A stretch of DNA of 29,622 nucleotides from Acidiferrobacteraceae bacterium (GTDB lineage Bacteria > Pseudomonadota > Gammaproteobacteria > Arenicellales > UBA868). The DNA lies in contig PCBE01000050.1 in assembly GCA_002731295.1 (NCBI GenBank), positions 15,290-44,911 on the forward strand, written 5' to 3'. Under the pieces are notes generated by a model. That model searched no databases and was not told the DNA's origin. It saw only the letters and a program-made list of their open reading frames with translations. A program made the position numbers and the translations under genes. Below are positions 17,989 through 26,773 of this stretch, one piece after another; positions within the stretch are counted from its first letter, which is position 1, and each line of letters starts with the position of its first letter.

Positions 17989-18345
17989 ATGAGCCAGAAA
18001 AAAGTTGCACGACTAAGGCGCGCCTCCAGAACCCGTAATCGTATACGTCGGCAGGGCGTCCTGAGGCTTTGTGTGTTCAAGTCGCCGAGACATATTTATG
18101 CCCAGATTATTGATCAGAATGTCGGGCAGGTTGTGGTCAGTGCTTCGACGATTGAACCTGACTTTAAGACGCAGCTTGCGAACGGTGGGAATATCGACGC
18201 TGCTGTAAAACTGGGTGCCCGTTTGGCAGATAAAGCACGGGAAGCCGGTGTTATAGAAGTGGCTTTCGATCGTTCCGGATACAAATATCACGGTAGAGTT
18301 AAAGCTATGGCAGATGCTGCTCGAGAGGGCGGACTAAAGTTTTAG
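17989..18345 (+). CDS. rplR: 50S ribosomal protein L18
   Basis: L18 binds 5S rRNA with L5. The 118-residue product has [18 protein letters not shown] and the C-terminal [20 protein letters not shown]. The basic N-terminal tail is complete. No clear Shine-Dalgarno sequence precedes the start, so translation may depend on coupling with rplF. Confidence 0.98.
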   Translation: MSQKKVARLRRASRTRNRIRRQGVLRLCVFKSPRHIYAQIIDQNVGQVVVSASTIEPDFKTQLANGGNIDAAVKLGARLADKAREAGVIEVAFDRSGYKYHGRVKAMADAAREGGLKF

Positions 18346-18367
18346 CATAATTATTAGCGAATTAATC

Positions 18368-18880
18368 ATGGCAAGAAATCAAAATCAGATGGTGAATGAA
18401 GGCGAAGGGTTTACCGAACAGTTGATTAACGTTCGACGGGTGTCCAAGGTGGTTAAGGGCGGTCGGATATTCGGCTTTTCGGCGTTGACCGTAGTAGGAG
18501 ATGGAAATGGTCGAGTGGGTATGGGACGTGGCAAAGCCCGCGAGGTGCCTGTTGCCGTGCAAAAAGCAATGGAAGATGCGCGGCGAAATATGAGCAAGGT
18601 GAGTTTGAAGGGAGATACGCTCCACTACGCCATAGTGGGACGCCATGGTGCTGCAAGAGTCGTAATGCGGCCGGCGTCGGAGGGTACCGGTATTATTGCC
18701 GGAGGTACCATGCGTGCAATATTTGAGGCAGCTGGTGTAAAGAACGTGTTGGCAAAAGTAATCGGTACAACCAATCCAGTGAATGTCAGCCGAGCGACAC
18801 TTGATGGTTTGCGTCGCATTCGAAGCCCTCAAGAAACCGCCGCTATGCGTGGTAAGACTGTCGAACAGATCACTGGATAG
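18368..18880 (+). CDS. rpsE: 30S ribosomal protein S5
   Basis: S5 shapes the mRNA entry site and decoding accuracy; its N-terminal loop is the known site of spectinomycin-resistance changes. Here that loop reads [17 protein letters not shown], with no deletion visible. The 170-residue product also shows [11 protein letters not shown] and the C-terminal [12 protein letters not shown]. The start has no obvious ribosome binding site, similar to rplR just before. Confidence 0.98.
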   Translation: MARNQNQMVNEGEGFTEQLINVRRVSKVVKGGRIFGFSALTVVGDGNGRVGMGRGKAREVPVAVQKAMEDARRNMSKVSLKGDTLHYAIVGRHGAARVVMRPASEGTGIIAGGTMRAIFEAAGVKNVLAKVIGTTNPVNVSRATLDGLRRIRSPQETAAMRGKTVEQITG

Positions 18881-18891
18881 GAATATTTGAG

Positions 18892-19089
18892 ATGTCAGGT
18901 CAACGACTGAAGGTAACGCTGGTACGTAGCAAACAGGGCCATGGACGAATACAGCTCGCCTGTGTAAATGGGTTGGGGCTGCGGCGAGTGAATCATAGTG
19001 TCGAGCTGACGGATAGCGCCGCTATAAGAGGCATGATCAACAAGGTCAGTCATCTGGTCAAGGTTGAGGAGATCGGAAATGAGGCTTAA
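18892..19089 (+). CDS. rpmD: 50S ribosomal protein L30
   Basis: This short protein of the large subunit has 65 residues. It shows [22 protein letters not shown] and [17 protein letters not shown], matching the family. AGGAA precedes the ATG. Its last 11 bases overlap the rplO start. Confidence 0.97.
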   Translation: MSGQRLKVTLVRSKQGHGRIQLACVNGLGLRRVNHSVELTDSAAIRGMINKVSHLVKVEEIGNEA

Positions 19090-19513
19090 CGAATTAAGTC
19101 CTGAAGTGGGATCGCGTTCCGAGCGAAAGCGTGTTGGCCGAGGGCCAGGCTCCGGTTTAGGTAGAACAGCCGGCCGTGGGTTCAATGGTCAGAAGTCACG
19201 TTCTGGAGGTTCCCTACACCCTGGTTTTGAAGGCGGCCAGATGCCTCTTCAGCGTCGTGTCCCGAAACGTGGTTTCAGGTCACTTTCGCGTAGACGGGTT
19301 GCCGAGGTACGACTTCACGAACTGATGCGCATCGAAGGTGAAGAGATCGATCTAGCTTCCCTAAAGGCAGCTGGTGTAATCAATCACAATGCTATTCGTG
19401 CCAAAGTGATTGCATCGGGCACAATCGATAAAGCGGTCGTCTTGAAAGGTGTCGGTACAACTGCGGGCGCTCGGGTTGCAATTGAAAAGGCCGGAGGCCG
19501 GGTCGAAGCTTAA
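19079..19513 (+). CDS. rplO: 50S ribosomal protein L15
   Basis: L15 is a late-assembly protein with a long glycine/arginine-rich N-terminal extension, here [15 protein letters not shown] through [20 protein letters not shown]. The start is set at 19079 because [12 protein letters not shown] matches the E. coli N-terminus and gives exactly its 144-residue length; an in-frame ATG at 19064 would add five residues. GAGGAG inside rpmD serves as ribosome binding site. The 11-base overlap with rpmD suggests coupling. Confidence 0.97.
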   Translation: MRLNELSPEVGSRSERKRVGRGPGSGLGRTAGRGFNGQKSRSGGSLHPGFEGGQMPLQRRVPKRGFRSLSRRRVAEVRLHELMRIEGEEIDLASLKAAGVINHNAIRAKVIASGTIDKAVVLKGVGTTAGARVAIEKAGGRVEA

Positions 19514-19518
19514 CGATT

Positions 19519-20850
19519 ATGGCTATTTCATCCCTAGCAGGTCTTGGAAAAATGACTGAACTACGCCAGCGAATTCTGTTCGTACTGGGGTCGTTGGTGG
19601 TTTTTCGTATTGGAACCCATATTCCCGTACCAGGTGTAGATCCTGCAGCTGTCGCTGCCATGTTCGAGCAGACTCGAGGTTCGATCGTCGATGTATTCAA
19701 CATGTTCAGTGGCGGGGCGCTGAAGCGATTGTCAATATTTGCACTAGGTGTAATGCCCTATATATCCGCCTCGATCATTATTCAGATGATGAGTTCCATT
19801 ATTCCGCAGCTTGAGCAGCTAAAAAAAGAGGGTGAGTCCGGAAGACGAAAGATTACACAGTACACACGTTACGGCACTGTTGCTCTGGCAACTTTTCAGG
19901 CGTTAGGCATAGCGATTGCCATAGAAGGTCAACAGGCTGCGGGTGGTCCCGTGGTCCTGATACCTGGAATTGGATTCAAAATTACCACAGTAGCGACGCT
20001 CGTGACTGGAACGATGTTCCTGGTTTGGCTTGGTGAACAGATTTCAGAGCGAGGGATTGGTAACGGCATATCGCTGATCATCTTCGGTAGCATCGTGGCA
20101 GGTCTTCCATCGGCTGTTGCCGGTACGTTGGAACTCGCACGGACAGGTACGTTCTCCCCCATAGGTGTGCTGACTTTGTTTATCGGTGCGATTGCAATCA
20201 CGGCTGCTGTCGTATTTGTTGAAAAAGGTCAGCGCCGAATAACAGTTAACTATGCAAAACGACAACAGGGGCGTCGGATGCTGGCGGGACAGACCAGTCA
20301 CCTGCCTCTAAAACTGAATATGGCCGGCGTAATTCCACCAATATTTGCTTCCAGTATCATACTGTTTCCTGCCAGCCTGGGTAGTTGGTTTGGTCAGACT
20401 GAAGGAATGGGCTGGTTGCGTGATATCTCAACTACTTTGGCGCCAGGGCAACCGATATATGCACTGGTTTATGCCGCAATGATTGTTTTCTTCTGCTTTT
20501 TCTATACAGCGTTGGTGTTTAATCCAAATGAGATTGCTGACAACCTAAAGAAGTCCGGTGCTTTTGTACCTGGCATAAGACCGGGGATCCAGACAGCTGC
20601 TTATATAGACAAAGTAGTATCGCGTTTAACCCTAGGTGGTGCTATATACCTGACAGTTGTCTGTCTTATACCTGAGTTTCTAATCGTAAAATGGGGAGTT
20701 CCATTCTATTTTGGAGGGACTTCGCTTCTGATAATCGTTGTGGTGATGATGGACATGATGTCACAGATTCAGTCGTACTTGATGTCCCGACAGTATGACA
20801 GCCTAATGAAGAAATCGTCGATCGTTGGCGGTATGGGCATGACTCGATAA
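19519..20850 (+). CDS. secY: Preprotein translocase subunit SecY
   Basis: SecY is the channel of the Sec translocon in the inner membrane. The 443-residue product has ten predicted membrane segments, starting with about residues 19-38 ([20 protein letters not shown]), with the plug region after it. GNGISLIIF near 178-186 and the RQQGRRM cytoplasmic loop near 250 are typical family features. It begins five bases after rplO with no clear Shine-Dalgarno sequence, so translation probably follows from rplO. The partner genes secE and secG are not in the window; secE would normally follow tuf in a tufB-type locus. Confidence 0.98.
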   Translation: MAISSLAGLGKMTELRQRILFVLGSLVVFRIGTHIPVPGVDPAAVAAMFEQTRGSIVDVFNMFSGGALKRLSIFALGVMPYISASIIIQMMSSIIPQLEQLKKEGESGRRKITQYTRYGTVALATFQALGIAIAIEGQQAAGGPVVLIPGIGFKITTVATLVTGTMFLVWLGEQISERGIGNGISLIIFGSIVAGLPSAVAGTLELARTGTFSPIGVLTLFIGAIAITAAVVFVEKGQRRITVNYAKRQQGRRMLAGQTSHLPLKLNMAGVIPPIFASSIILFPASLGSWFGQTEGMGWLRDISTTLAPGQPIYALVYAAMIVFFCFFYTALVFNPNEIADNLKKSGAFVPGIRPGIQTAAYIDKVVSRLTLGGAIYLTVVCLIPEFLIVKWGVPFYFGGTSLLIIVVVMMDMMSQIQSYLMSRQYDSLMKKSSIVGGMGMTR

Positions 20851-20868
20851 GCACTACGGAGATGGATC

Positions 20869-20982
20869 ATGAAAGTTAGGGCATCAGTTAAGAAAATGTG
20901 CAGGAACTGTAAAATTGTTCGCCGTAACGGCACGGTTAGGGTGATCTGTGTCAACCCACGTCACAAGCAGCGCCAAGGCTAG
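20869..20982 (+). CDS. rpmJ: 50S ribosomal protein L36
   Basis: This 37-residue gene begins with ATG at 20869 and ends with TAG at 20980-20982. The product starts [19 protein letters not shown] and has Cys11, Cys14, Cys27 and His32, the zinc ribbon of the zinc-binding L36 form. GGAG lies 7 bases upstream. Its position directly between secY and rpsM is the gammaproteobacterial arrangement. The zinc-binding form contrasts with the zinc-free S14 in the same cluster. Confidence 0.95.
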   Translation: MKVRASVKKMCRNCKIVRRNGTVRVICVNPRHKQRQG

Positions 20983-21030
20983 TAGACAGGGTGGAGCGAT
21001 AAAGGAAATCTGTTTAATTGAGGCTAGTAA

Positions 21031-21087
21031 ATGGCTGTATTAACATCAATATCAGGAAACAATAGTGGCTCGAATATCAGGAATTAA
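21031..21087 (+). other. Possible 18-codon leader ORF overlapping the rpsM start
   Basis: An ATG at 21031 with GAGG 7 bases upstream opens an 18-codon frame ending at TAA 21085-21087, out of frame with rpsM, whose GTG start lies inside it at 21065. Translation of this frame would run across the rpsM start region. In E. coli this is the S4-binding pseudoknot leader of the alpha operon. Whether the frame is translated is unknown. Confidence 0.2.
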
Positions 21088-21421
21088 CCTGCCGCCGAAT
21101 AAACATATCGAGATCGCGTTGACCTCGATATACGGTATTGGCAAGATACGCGCCCAGCAGATCTGTGACGGTGCTGGTGTGGTTAGAACGACCAAAGTCC
21201 GGGAACTGTCTGACCAGGACGCAGAAAGTTTGCGCGCCCAGGTTAATGAATATGTAGTCGAAGGCGACCTTCGGCGAGAGGTCTCAATGAGTATCAAGAG
21301 GCTGATGGACCTAGGCTGCTACAGAGGTATGCGTCACCGTCGCGGTTTGCCGGTTCGTGGACAACGAAGTTCTACCAATGCCCGTACGCGTAAGGGCCCC
21401 AAGAGACCTATAAGGAAGTAA
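21065..21421 (+). CDS. rpsM: 30S ribosomal protein S13
   Basis: S13 contacts the large subunit and the P-site tRNA from the 30S head. The 118-residue product has [20 protein letters not shown], the helix-hairpin-helix [12 protein letters not shown], and the basic [19 protein letters not shown] tail. It starts with GTG, as in E. coli, preceded by AGGA at good spacing. It opens the alpha part of the cluster after an 82-base gap, the longest since tuf, which is where an S4-responsive leader would be expected. Confidence 0.97.
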   Translation: MARISGINLPPNKHIEIALTSIYGIGKIRAQQICDGAGVVRTTKVRELSDQDAESLRAQVNEYVVEGDLRREVSMSIKRLMDLGCYRGMRHRRGLPVRGQRSSTNARTRKGPKRPIRK

Positions 21422-21434
21422 AGAGGAACATCTA

Positions 21435-21830
21435 ATGGCCAAGTCGACAGGCAAGAAGAGAACCAAGGCAAAGGTGCGGAAGAATGTTGTTGAGGGGATC
21501 GCCCACATCCACGCCACGTTTAACAATACGATAATTATGATTACAGATCGCCATGGAAATGCTGTATCGTGGGCGACTGCTGGCGGTGCAGGTTTCCGCG
21601 GGAGTCGAAAAAGCACGCCATTTGCGGCCCAGGTTGCGGCTGAATCTGCCGGTAAAGCAGCGCAAGAAGCCGGTATGAAACATCTTGATATCAAGATCAA
21701 AGGACCGGGCCCAGGGCGCGATTCATCCGTGCGTGCACTTAATGGACTCGGTTTTGAAATTAGTTCAATCTCTGACGTAACTCCAATACCTCACAATGGA
21801 TGTCGACCGCCCAAAAGGCGTCGCGTATAG
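21435..21830 (+). CDS. rpsK: 30S ribosomal protein S11
   Basis: S11 forms the platform near the exit-site mRNA. The 131-residue product has [29 protein letters not shown] and the C-terminal [18 protein letters not shown], all diagnostic. GAGGA lies just upstream. Confidence 0.98.
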   Translation: MAKSTGKKRTKAKVRKNVVEGIAHIHATFNNTIIMITDRHGNAVSWATAGGAGFRGSRKSTPFAAQVAAESAGKAAQEAGMKHLDIKIKGPGPGRDSSVRALNGLGFEISSISDVTPIPHNGCRPPKRRRV

Positions 21831-21845
21831 AAAGGGTAATCAGCA

Positions 21846-22469
21846 ATGGCAAGATACAGAGGACCGACATGTAAGCTCGCGAGACGGGAAGGGACAGATC
21901 TTTTCCTGAAGAGCCCTATGAGGCCGATTGACACCAAATGCAAGTTTGACAGGCCTCCAGGTTTTAAATCAGGTGGCAGAAGACCTCGAGTCACAGTCTA
22001 TGGCACACAACTGCGAGAAAAACAGAAGCTTCGGAACATGTACGGACTGATGGAACGGCAGTTTCACAATTACTATGTGGAGGCGGCCAGGCAAAAAGGT
22101 TCCAGCGGTGAAAACCTGCTGACTTTACTTGAATGCCGGCTGGATAACGTGGTTTACCGCATGGGGTTTGGTATCACACGTGCTGAGGCGCGACAGCTTG
22201 TGGGTCACAACGCTATTTTGGTCAATGGGCGGCGGGTCAATATACCCTCCTACCAGGTGAAAGCCGGTGACGAAATCGAAGTTCGCGAAAAAAGTAAGGG
22301 ACAGCTAAGAATCAAAGCGGCTCTGGAAATTGCCGAACAGTTGGGTTTTGTTAACTGGGTCGAAGTTGACTCTAAGACAGCCAAAGGAATTTTCAAAGCG
22401 GTGCCTGACCGCGCTGACCTTTCCCAGAGTATCAATGAGTCGTTAGTGGTAGCACTTTATTCGAAGTAA
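21846..22469 (+). CDS. rpsD: 30S ribosomal protein S4
   Basis: S4 nucleates 30S assembly and in E. coli represses the alpha operon by binding its leader. The 207-residue product has [18 protein letters not shown] at the N-terminus, an S4 RNA-binding domain ([12 protein letters not shown] then [15 protein letters not shown]) at about 95-125, and a complete C-terminus. There is no N-terminal zinc-finger cysteine set, only one Cys in the first 20 residues. A 96-base gap follows before rpoA. Confidence 0.98.
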   Translation: MARYRGPTCKLARREGTDLFLKSPMRPIDTKCKFDRPPGFKSGGRRPRVTVYGTQLREKQKLRNMYGLMERQFHNYYVEAARQKGSSGENLLTLLECRLDNVVYRMGFGITRAEARQLVGHNAILVNGRRVNIPSYQVKAGDEIEVREKSKGQLRIKAALEIAEQLGFVNWVEVDSKTAKGIFKAVPDRADLSQSINESLVVALYSK

Positions 22470-22565
22470 AAGTATCGGTCGCTGTGTGTGCTGCTCCGCT
22501 GGATGGGCATAACACGCTGTGGGTTAGGGTAAGTAAACAAGTACATGATCTGAGGAATTAATCTG

Positions 22566-23567
22566 ATGCAGGAAGCCAGTCAAGAATTTTTGAAGCCTAA
22601 CGTCATCAGTGTTGACAATGTAGATTTAACCCGCGCTCGAGTGACGCTGGAGCCACTGGAACGCGGTTTTGGCTATACGCTTGGTACTGCGTTGCGCCGA
22701 ATCTTATTGTCATCAATGAGTGGAGCCGCGGTCACTGAGGTCCGCATTGAAAACGTGTTGCACGAGTACTCTTCTATTCCTGGAGTGCAGGAAGATGTCA
22801 TCGAGGTTCTTCTTAATTTAAAGAATCTGGCTGTCCGAATGCACAACCGAACCGAGACCGTTCTACGGGTGTCTAAAAAGGGCTCCGGCACGATGACCGC
22901 TGGCGATATCCAACTCGATCACGATGTTGAGGTAGTTAATCCCAATCATGTGATCGCAAATCTCTCCGAAGAAGGTGAGTTGAGCATGGAGATCACGGTA
23001 ACAACGGGCAGAGGGTACGAGGTCGTTGACATCAGCAACGCGTCAGAAGAAACGAGGGAGGTTGGCGTGCTGAAACTGGATGCTTCATACAGTCCAGTCC
23101 GCCGTGTTTCTTATAGCGTGGAGAACGCACGTGTGGAGCAACGCACAGATTTGGACAAGCTGGTTATCGATATCGAAACGAACGGTACCATCGATCCAGA
23201 AGACGCGGTGCGCCGGGCAGCAACCATACTGCACGAACAGATTTCTGTGTTTGTACAACTCGAAGAAACTGCTCGCTCTGCAGGAGATATCGCCGAAGAA
23301 AAGATTGATCCATTGCTGTTACGACCTGTTGATGATCTGGAGTTAACAGTACGTTCTGCTAACTGCTTAAAAGCCGAAAATATCTACTACATCGGTGATC
23401 TGATTCAGCGTACGGAGGTCGAACTTCTTAAAACTCCAAACTTGGGCAAAAAGTCACTGACTGAGATAAAGGATGTTCTAGCCAGTCGAGGTCTGTCTCT
23501 TGGTGTGAGAATGGAGAATTGGCCGCCTCCATCGATGCGAAGAGAAAGCCGAGAAGGGCTGCACTGA
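22566..23567 (+). CDS. rpoA: DNA-directed RNA polymerase subunit alpha
   Basis: The alpha subunit dimerises to start RNA polymerase assembly, and its C-terminal domain touches upstream promoter DNA and activators. The 333-residue product has the N-terminal dimerisation domain ([23 protein letters not shown]) and an intact C-terminal domain from about residue 250 ([22 protein letters not shown] and [16 protein letters not shown]). GAGGA lies upstream. The 96-base gap before it has no recognisable promoter or hairpin. Confidence 0.98.
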   Translation: MQEASQEFLKPNVISVDNVDLTRARVTLEPLERGFGYTLGTALRRILLSSMSGAAVTEVRIENVLHEYSSIPGVQEDVIEVLLNLKNLAVRMHNRTETVLRVSKKGSGTMTAGDIQLDHDVEVVNPNHVIANLSEEGELSMEITVTTGRGYEVVDISNASEETREVGVLKLDASYSPVRRVSYSVENARVEQRTDLDKLVIDIETNGTIDPEDAVRRAATILHEQISVFVQLEETARSAGDIAEEKIDPLLLRPVDDLELTVRSANCLKAENIYYIGDLIQRTEVELLKTPNLGKKSLTEIKDVLASRGLSLGVRMENWPPPSMRRESREGLH

Positions 23568-23586
23568 TTTTACGGAGAACGACGAG

Positions 23587-23970
23587 ATGCGTCATCAGAA
23601 ATCCGGCCGAATCCTGGGTCGAAATTCAAGTCATCGCAAAGCCATGTTTCGCAATATGGCGGCCTCACTATTTCGTTATGAACAGATCAGAACGACTGTA
23701 GCTAAGGCGAAGGAACTCAGGCGCGTGGCTGAACCATTGATAACACTCGCAAAAACATCTAACCTGGCAAACCGCCGGCTGGCCATGTCCAGGCTCGGCG
23801 ATCGAGATGCCGTGACGAAACTGTTTGATGATCTGGGCCCACGCTTTAAAGATAGAGCTGGGGGCTATACGCGTATTCTAAGATGTGGTTTACGAGCGGG
23901 TGACAGTGCACCTATGGCGTATGTTCAATTGCTGGACAAGCCCGACGAGGTTACTGCCGGGGACAACTGA
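23587..23970 (+). CDS. rplQ: 50S ribosomal protein L17
   Basis: L17 is a large-subunit protein, always last in the alpha operon of gammaproteobacteria. The 127-residue product starts [20 protein letters not shown] and contains [14 protein letters not shown] and [14 protein letters not shown] precedes the start. A strong hairpin follows the stop by 28 bases. Confidence 0.98.
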   Translation: MRHQKSGRILGRNSSHRKAMFRNMAASLFRYEQIRTTVAKAKELRRVAEPLITLAKTSNLANRRLAMSRLGDRDAVTKLFDDLGPRFKDRAGGYTRILRCGLRAGDSAPMAYVQLLDKPDEVTAGDN

Positions 23971-23998
23971 CAACATTTGTGATGGTGGATTAACATTT

Positions 23999-24020
23999 AA
24001 ACCCCGCTCCGGCGGGGTTT
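23999..24020 (+). terminator. Intrinsic terminator hairpin after rplQ
   Basis: A perfect 9-base-pair stem (AAACCCCGC with GCGGGGTTT) closes a TCCG loop 28 bases after the rplQ stop. The T-run after it is only three bases, inside the stem itself, so it may be less efficient than its stem suggests. It marks the end of the ribosomal protein unit. Confidence 0.85.
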
Positions 24021-24186
24021 GAATGTCTGGGGTAAAGACCGGACCAATAATCCGGGCTAAATGTCGATAGGCTGAGCCTGCAGGTCTCACATATCTGTCG
24101 GTTACCTGCGTTACTATTACAGTGTAGAGATGCTTGGGTCGGAAACGAATTATTAATCTTCAAAAGATCAGGCAGGCAATATTGTC
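24021..24186. other. Spacer between ribosomal cluster terminator and ampD
   Basis: This stretch of 166 bases holds no gene I can support. A promoter for ampD is expected here, since the upstream hairpin should stop most transcription, but I could not pick a convincing -35/-10 pair. AGGCAGG just before 24187 could serve as the ampD ribosome binding site. Confidence 0.4.
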
Positions 24187-24759
24187 ATGAACAGCCCACC
24201 AGGAACTGACCGGGTCGGCCATTTGCTCGACGGTGTGGCGTGCAAATTCTTTCCTTCACCAAACTGTGACGATCGACCTGAAAATGTGGAGCCCGATACG
24301 GTGGTCATTCATGCCATCAGCTTGCCGCCCGGCGAGTACGGCGGCGATGGCATAATTGATTTATTTTTAAATCGTATCCAGGCGTCAGCCCATCCCTATT
24401 ATGCGAGCATTTGCCATCTAAGGGTATCCAGTCATTTTCTGATACGACGTGACGGTGAAATTCTGCAGTTCGTACCAGTTGCGCGTAGAGCATGGCATGC
24501 CGGAGACTCGAAATTCAAAGGGAAAAACGCGGTAAACGATTTTTCTATTGGGATAGAACTCGAAGGTATGGAGAACAGTTCGTTTGAATCCGTTCAGTAC
24601 GAATCCCTAGCAGTGTTGACACGACTGCTCATGAATACTTATCCAGCGATTACGCTGGATAGGATAGTTGGGCATAGTGATGTTGCGGCGGGACGTAAGA
24701 CCGATCCCGGGCCGTACTTTGACTGGCACCGTTTCCGGGAGAAACTAGGAATCGTTTGA
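24187..24759 (+). CDS. ampD: 1,6-anhydro-N-acetylmuramyl-L-alanine amidase AmpD
   Basis: AmpD is a cytoplasmic zinc amidase that removes the stem peptide from 1,6-anhydroMurNAc-peptides during wall recycling; in some bacteria its loss induces ampC beta-lactamase. The 190-residue product matches E. coli AmpD along its length. Zinc ligands are His42 (VVIHAISLPPGE), His163 and Asp173 (VGHSDVAAGRKTDPGP), with Glu124 in GIELEG. There is no signal peptide, which separates it from AmiD-type amidases. No ampE lies downstream; instead the last 15 bases overlap the convergent adenosyltransferase gene. Confidence 0.96.
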   Translation: MNSPPGTDRVGHLLDGVACKFFPSPNCDDRPENVEPDTVVIHAISLPPGEYGGDGIIDLFLNRIQASAHPYYASICHLRVSSHFLIRRDGEILQFVPVARRAWHAGDSKFKGKNAVNDFSIGIELEGMENSSFESVQYESLAVLTRLLMNTYPAITLDRIVGHSDVAAGRKTDPGPYFDWHRFREKLGIV

Positions 24760-25317
24760 ATCGGCCTTACCTTGTTGATCGTGATTCCAGAGTACATCTG
24801 GTTTGCCAGCCTCTTGGTTGAGGGTTCGCGCAATCACGAACAGTAGGTCTGACAGTCGATTGACGTACTGCAGTGTGACGGTGGTCACCGACTGTTGATC
24901 GTCGACCGCAAAAAGACTGCGCTCCAGCCTTCGACAGACGCTTCTGGCCAGGTGACAAACAGCTGCTGACCTTGCGCCACCTGGAAGAATAAAATCCTTC
25001 AACGGTGGCAGATCCTTGTTTAACTGGTCAAGCGTGTGTTCCAAATAGACGACCCGATCTGGCTTAACCAGAGTATGCCCGGGTATACTGAGTTCCCCAC
25101 CGATGTCGAACAGTGTGTGCTGGACGTTGATCAGACACTCGGAAATTGGTTCTGGTAGCGGTTCATCTGCCAAAATGCCGAGCATGCTATTAAGCTCATC
25201 GGCATTTCCCATGGCCTCTACGCGGGATGCGGTTTTGGCAATACGACTACCATCACCGAGCCCCGTTTCCCCCGAGTCACCCGTTCGTGTGTAGATCTTT
25301 GTCAGTCGATTACCCAT
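24745..25317 (-). CDS. Cob(I)alamin adenosyltransferase, PduO type
   Basis: This enzyme transfers the adenosyl group of ATP to cob(I)alamin, making the cofactor for enzymes such as methylmalonyl-CoA mutase. The 190-residue product shows the N-terminal ATP-binding TRTGDSGETGLGDG (10-23), helix-bundle segments VEAMGNADELNSMLG and ILPGGARSAAVCHLAR, and NRLSDLLFVIAR (153-164). It is the PduO/MMAB family, unrelated to CobA/BtuR. The ATG at 25317 has no obvious Shine-Dalgarno sequence. It lies 48 bases after the glycerate kinase gene on the same strand, so the two may be one unit. No B12-dependent enzyme is nearby. Confidence 0.93.
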   Translation of the reverse strand: MGNRLTKIYTRTGDSGETGLGDGSRIAKTASRVEAMGNADELNSMLGILADEPLPEPISECLINVQHTLFDIGGELSIPGHTLVKPDRVVYLEHTLDQLNKDLPPLKDFILPGGARSAAVCHLARSVCRRLERSLFAVDDQQSVTTVTLQYVNRLSDLLFVIARTLNQEAGKPDVLWNHDQQGKADSNDS

Positions 25318-25365
25318 GGTTTGAGCGTGGTGTTCATGTGTTGATCGAATTCAATAGTAAGCGAT

Positions 25366-26649
25366 TTAGGTGGGGGGAACATACAGTAAAGCACGAAAAT
25401 CGTTGATATTAGTGCAAGTTGGCCCGGTCACTACCGCATCGCCCAACACCGAAAAAAACGTGCCCGTATCATTTTTAGAGAGCATTGTCTTAGCGTCGAG
25501 CCCCAAAGCTGCAGCACGCGCTAGCGTATCGGGCCCGATCACGGCTCCAGCCGCATCCGGACTGCCGTCTATACCATCGGTATCACAGGCGATACCCCAG
25601 GCACCCGGCAGTCCGTTTAAGGTCTGGGCAGCAGCCAGCAGGTACTCCCGGTTAGGTCCGCCACGGCCAGAACCTCTGACGGTAACAGTTGTTTCACCAC
25701 CGGACAGGAGTAGCAGTGGGCTATTGTTGGCGTTGGTTTTGATCATGTCTTGCAACATCAGGGCATGTTCTACTCCCACCTGTCGGGATTCTCCAACCAC
25801 TTGGCTACCTAAACTGTGTATTACGAATCCTTTTTCCCGACCGTAGACTGCTGCAGCACTTAAGCCCAGTTCAGGTGACCCGATGATCCGGTGACCTGAC
25901 CGTGCCAGCTTGGCCGCACCGGGTTTGGGGGTTTCCAAAGATCCGTCGGAAAGCAGACTTCGAATTCGGGTATTCAACTCAATGCCGTAGTGATCGATGA
26001 TCAACAGTGCGTCGGCACAGCTGCTGTGATCTGCAAGTGTTGGACCAGACGCTATTACGGCTGGATTATCATTGGGAACATCTGAGATCATGAGGGTAAA
26101 CGTGCTCCCGGGCCATGCGGCTTCGGCAAGACGGCCACCTTTGATTCTTGAAAGATGCTTGCGCACGCAGTTGATCTGGGAGATGTCAGCACCGGATTCA
26201 AGCAACTGCCGGTTTATCTGCTGTTTTTCTGTTAGGCTGAGTTCCTCAATTGGCAGTGTCAGTAGAGAAGATCCGCCCCCGGAAAGCAAACACAGCATTA
26301 GGTCGCCTTCATTAAGCGACACTGCAATATCCAGAATTCTATCTGCCGTGCGTAGGCCTGCCCTATCAGGTATAGGGTGGGCGGCTTCAAGAACTTCAAT
26401 TCCACTACAGGTTTTAGCATGTCCGTAAGGAGTGAGTACCACACCAGACAGAGGTCCAGGGCAACAGGCCTCTAAAGCCTGTGCCATGGATGCAGCGGCT
26501 TTTCCGGCACCAACAACCACCGTTCGGCCAGCGGGTCGGTCGGGTATTAGACTACGGTCCATCAGCCTCTCTGGATCTGCGCTGGCGACAGCAGCGTAAA
26601 ACAGAGTCCGCATCAACTGGCTCGGATCATTCCGGACTGAAATAGTCAC
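25366..26649 (-). CDS. Glycerate 2-kinase, MOFRL family
   Basis: This enzyme probably phosphorylates D-glycerate to 2-phosphoglycerate with ATP, feeding glyoxylate- or serine-derived carbon into lower glycolysis. Some members have been annotated as hydroxypyruvate reductase (TtuD). The 427-residue product has the N-terminal kinase domain with VVVGAGKAAASMAQALE (about 45-61), LLSGGGSSLL (119-128) and INCVRKHLSRIKGG, and the C-terminal MOFRL domain with LLSGGETTVTVRGSGRGGPN and ACDTDGIDGSPDAAGA. The start is GTG, with GAGGA about 10 bases upstream. It is divergent from the acyl-CoA dehydrogenase gene. Confidence 0.93.
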   Translation of the reverse strand: MTISVRNDPSQLMRTLFYAAVASADPERLMDRSLIPDRPAGRTVVVGAGKAAASMAQALEACCPGPLSGVVLTPYGHAKTCSGIEVLEAAHPIPDRAGLRTADRILDIAVSLNEGDLMLCLLSGGGSSLLTLPIEELSLTEKQQINRQLLESGADISQINCVRKHLSRIKGGRLAEAAWPGSTFTLMISDVPNDNPAVIASGPTLADHSSCADALLIIDHYGIELNTRIRSLLSDGSLETPKPGAAKLARSGHRIIGSPELGLSAAAVYGREKGFVIHSLGSQVVGESRQVGVEHALMLQDMIKTNANNSPLLLLSGGETTVTVRGSGRGGPNREYLLAAAQTLNGLPGAWGIACDTDGIDGSPDAAGAVIGPDTLARAAALGLDAKTMLSKNDTGTFFSVLGDAVVTGPTCTNINDFRALLYVPPT

Positions 26650-26698
26650 TTGGTGCAGTTCCTCTTGAGCTGGCGGGTCACAATATTTGCCCGATGTA

Positions 26699-26728
26699 TT
26701 GGTGTTTGCCTTGGCGCGAAACTAGAAT
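26699..26728 (+). promoter_or_regulatory. Candidate sigma70 promoter of the acyl-CoA dehydrogenase gene
   Basis: TTGGTG (26699-26704) and TAGAAT (26723-26728) are separated by 18 bases; the -10 box matches TATAAT at five of six places. A start near 26735 would leave a leader of about 40 bases before the gene. The region is a 124-base divergent gap shared with the glycerate kinase gene. Confidence 0.4.
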
Positions 26729-26773
26729 TATGTCAGTTGGACTACCCATAGATGTGGATGATGGAGAATCTAT

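Noticed and set aside
18362..18832. 156-codon minus-strand frame over rpsE
   Set aside because: It is fully antisense to rpsE, rich in His/Ser/Thr as expected for a shadow frame.
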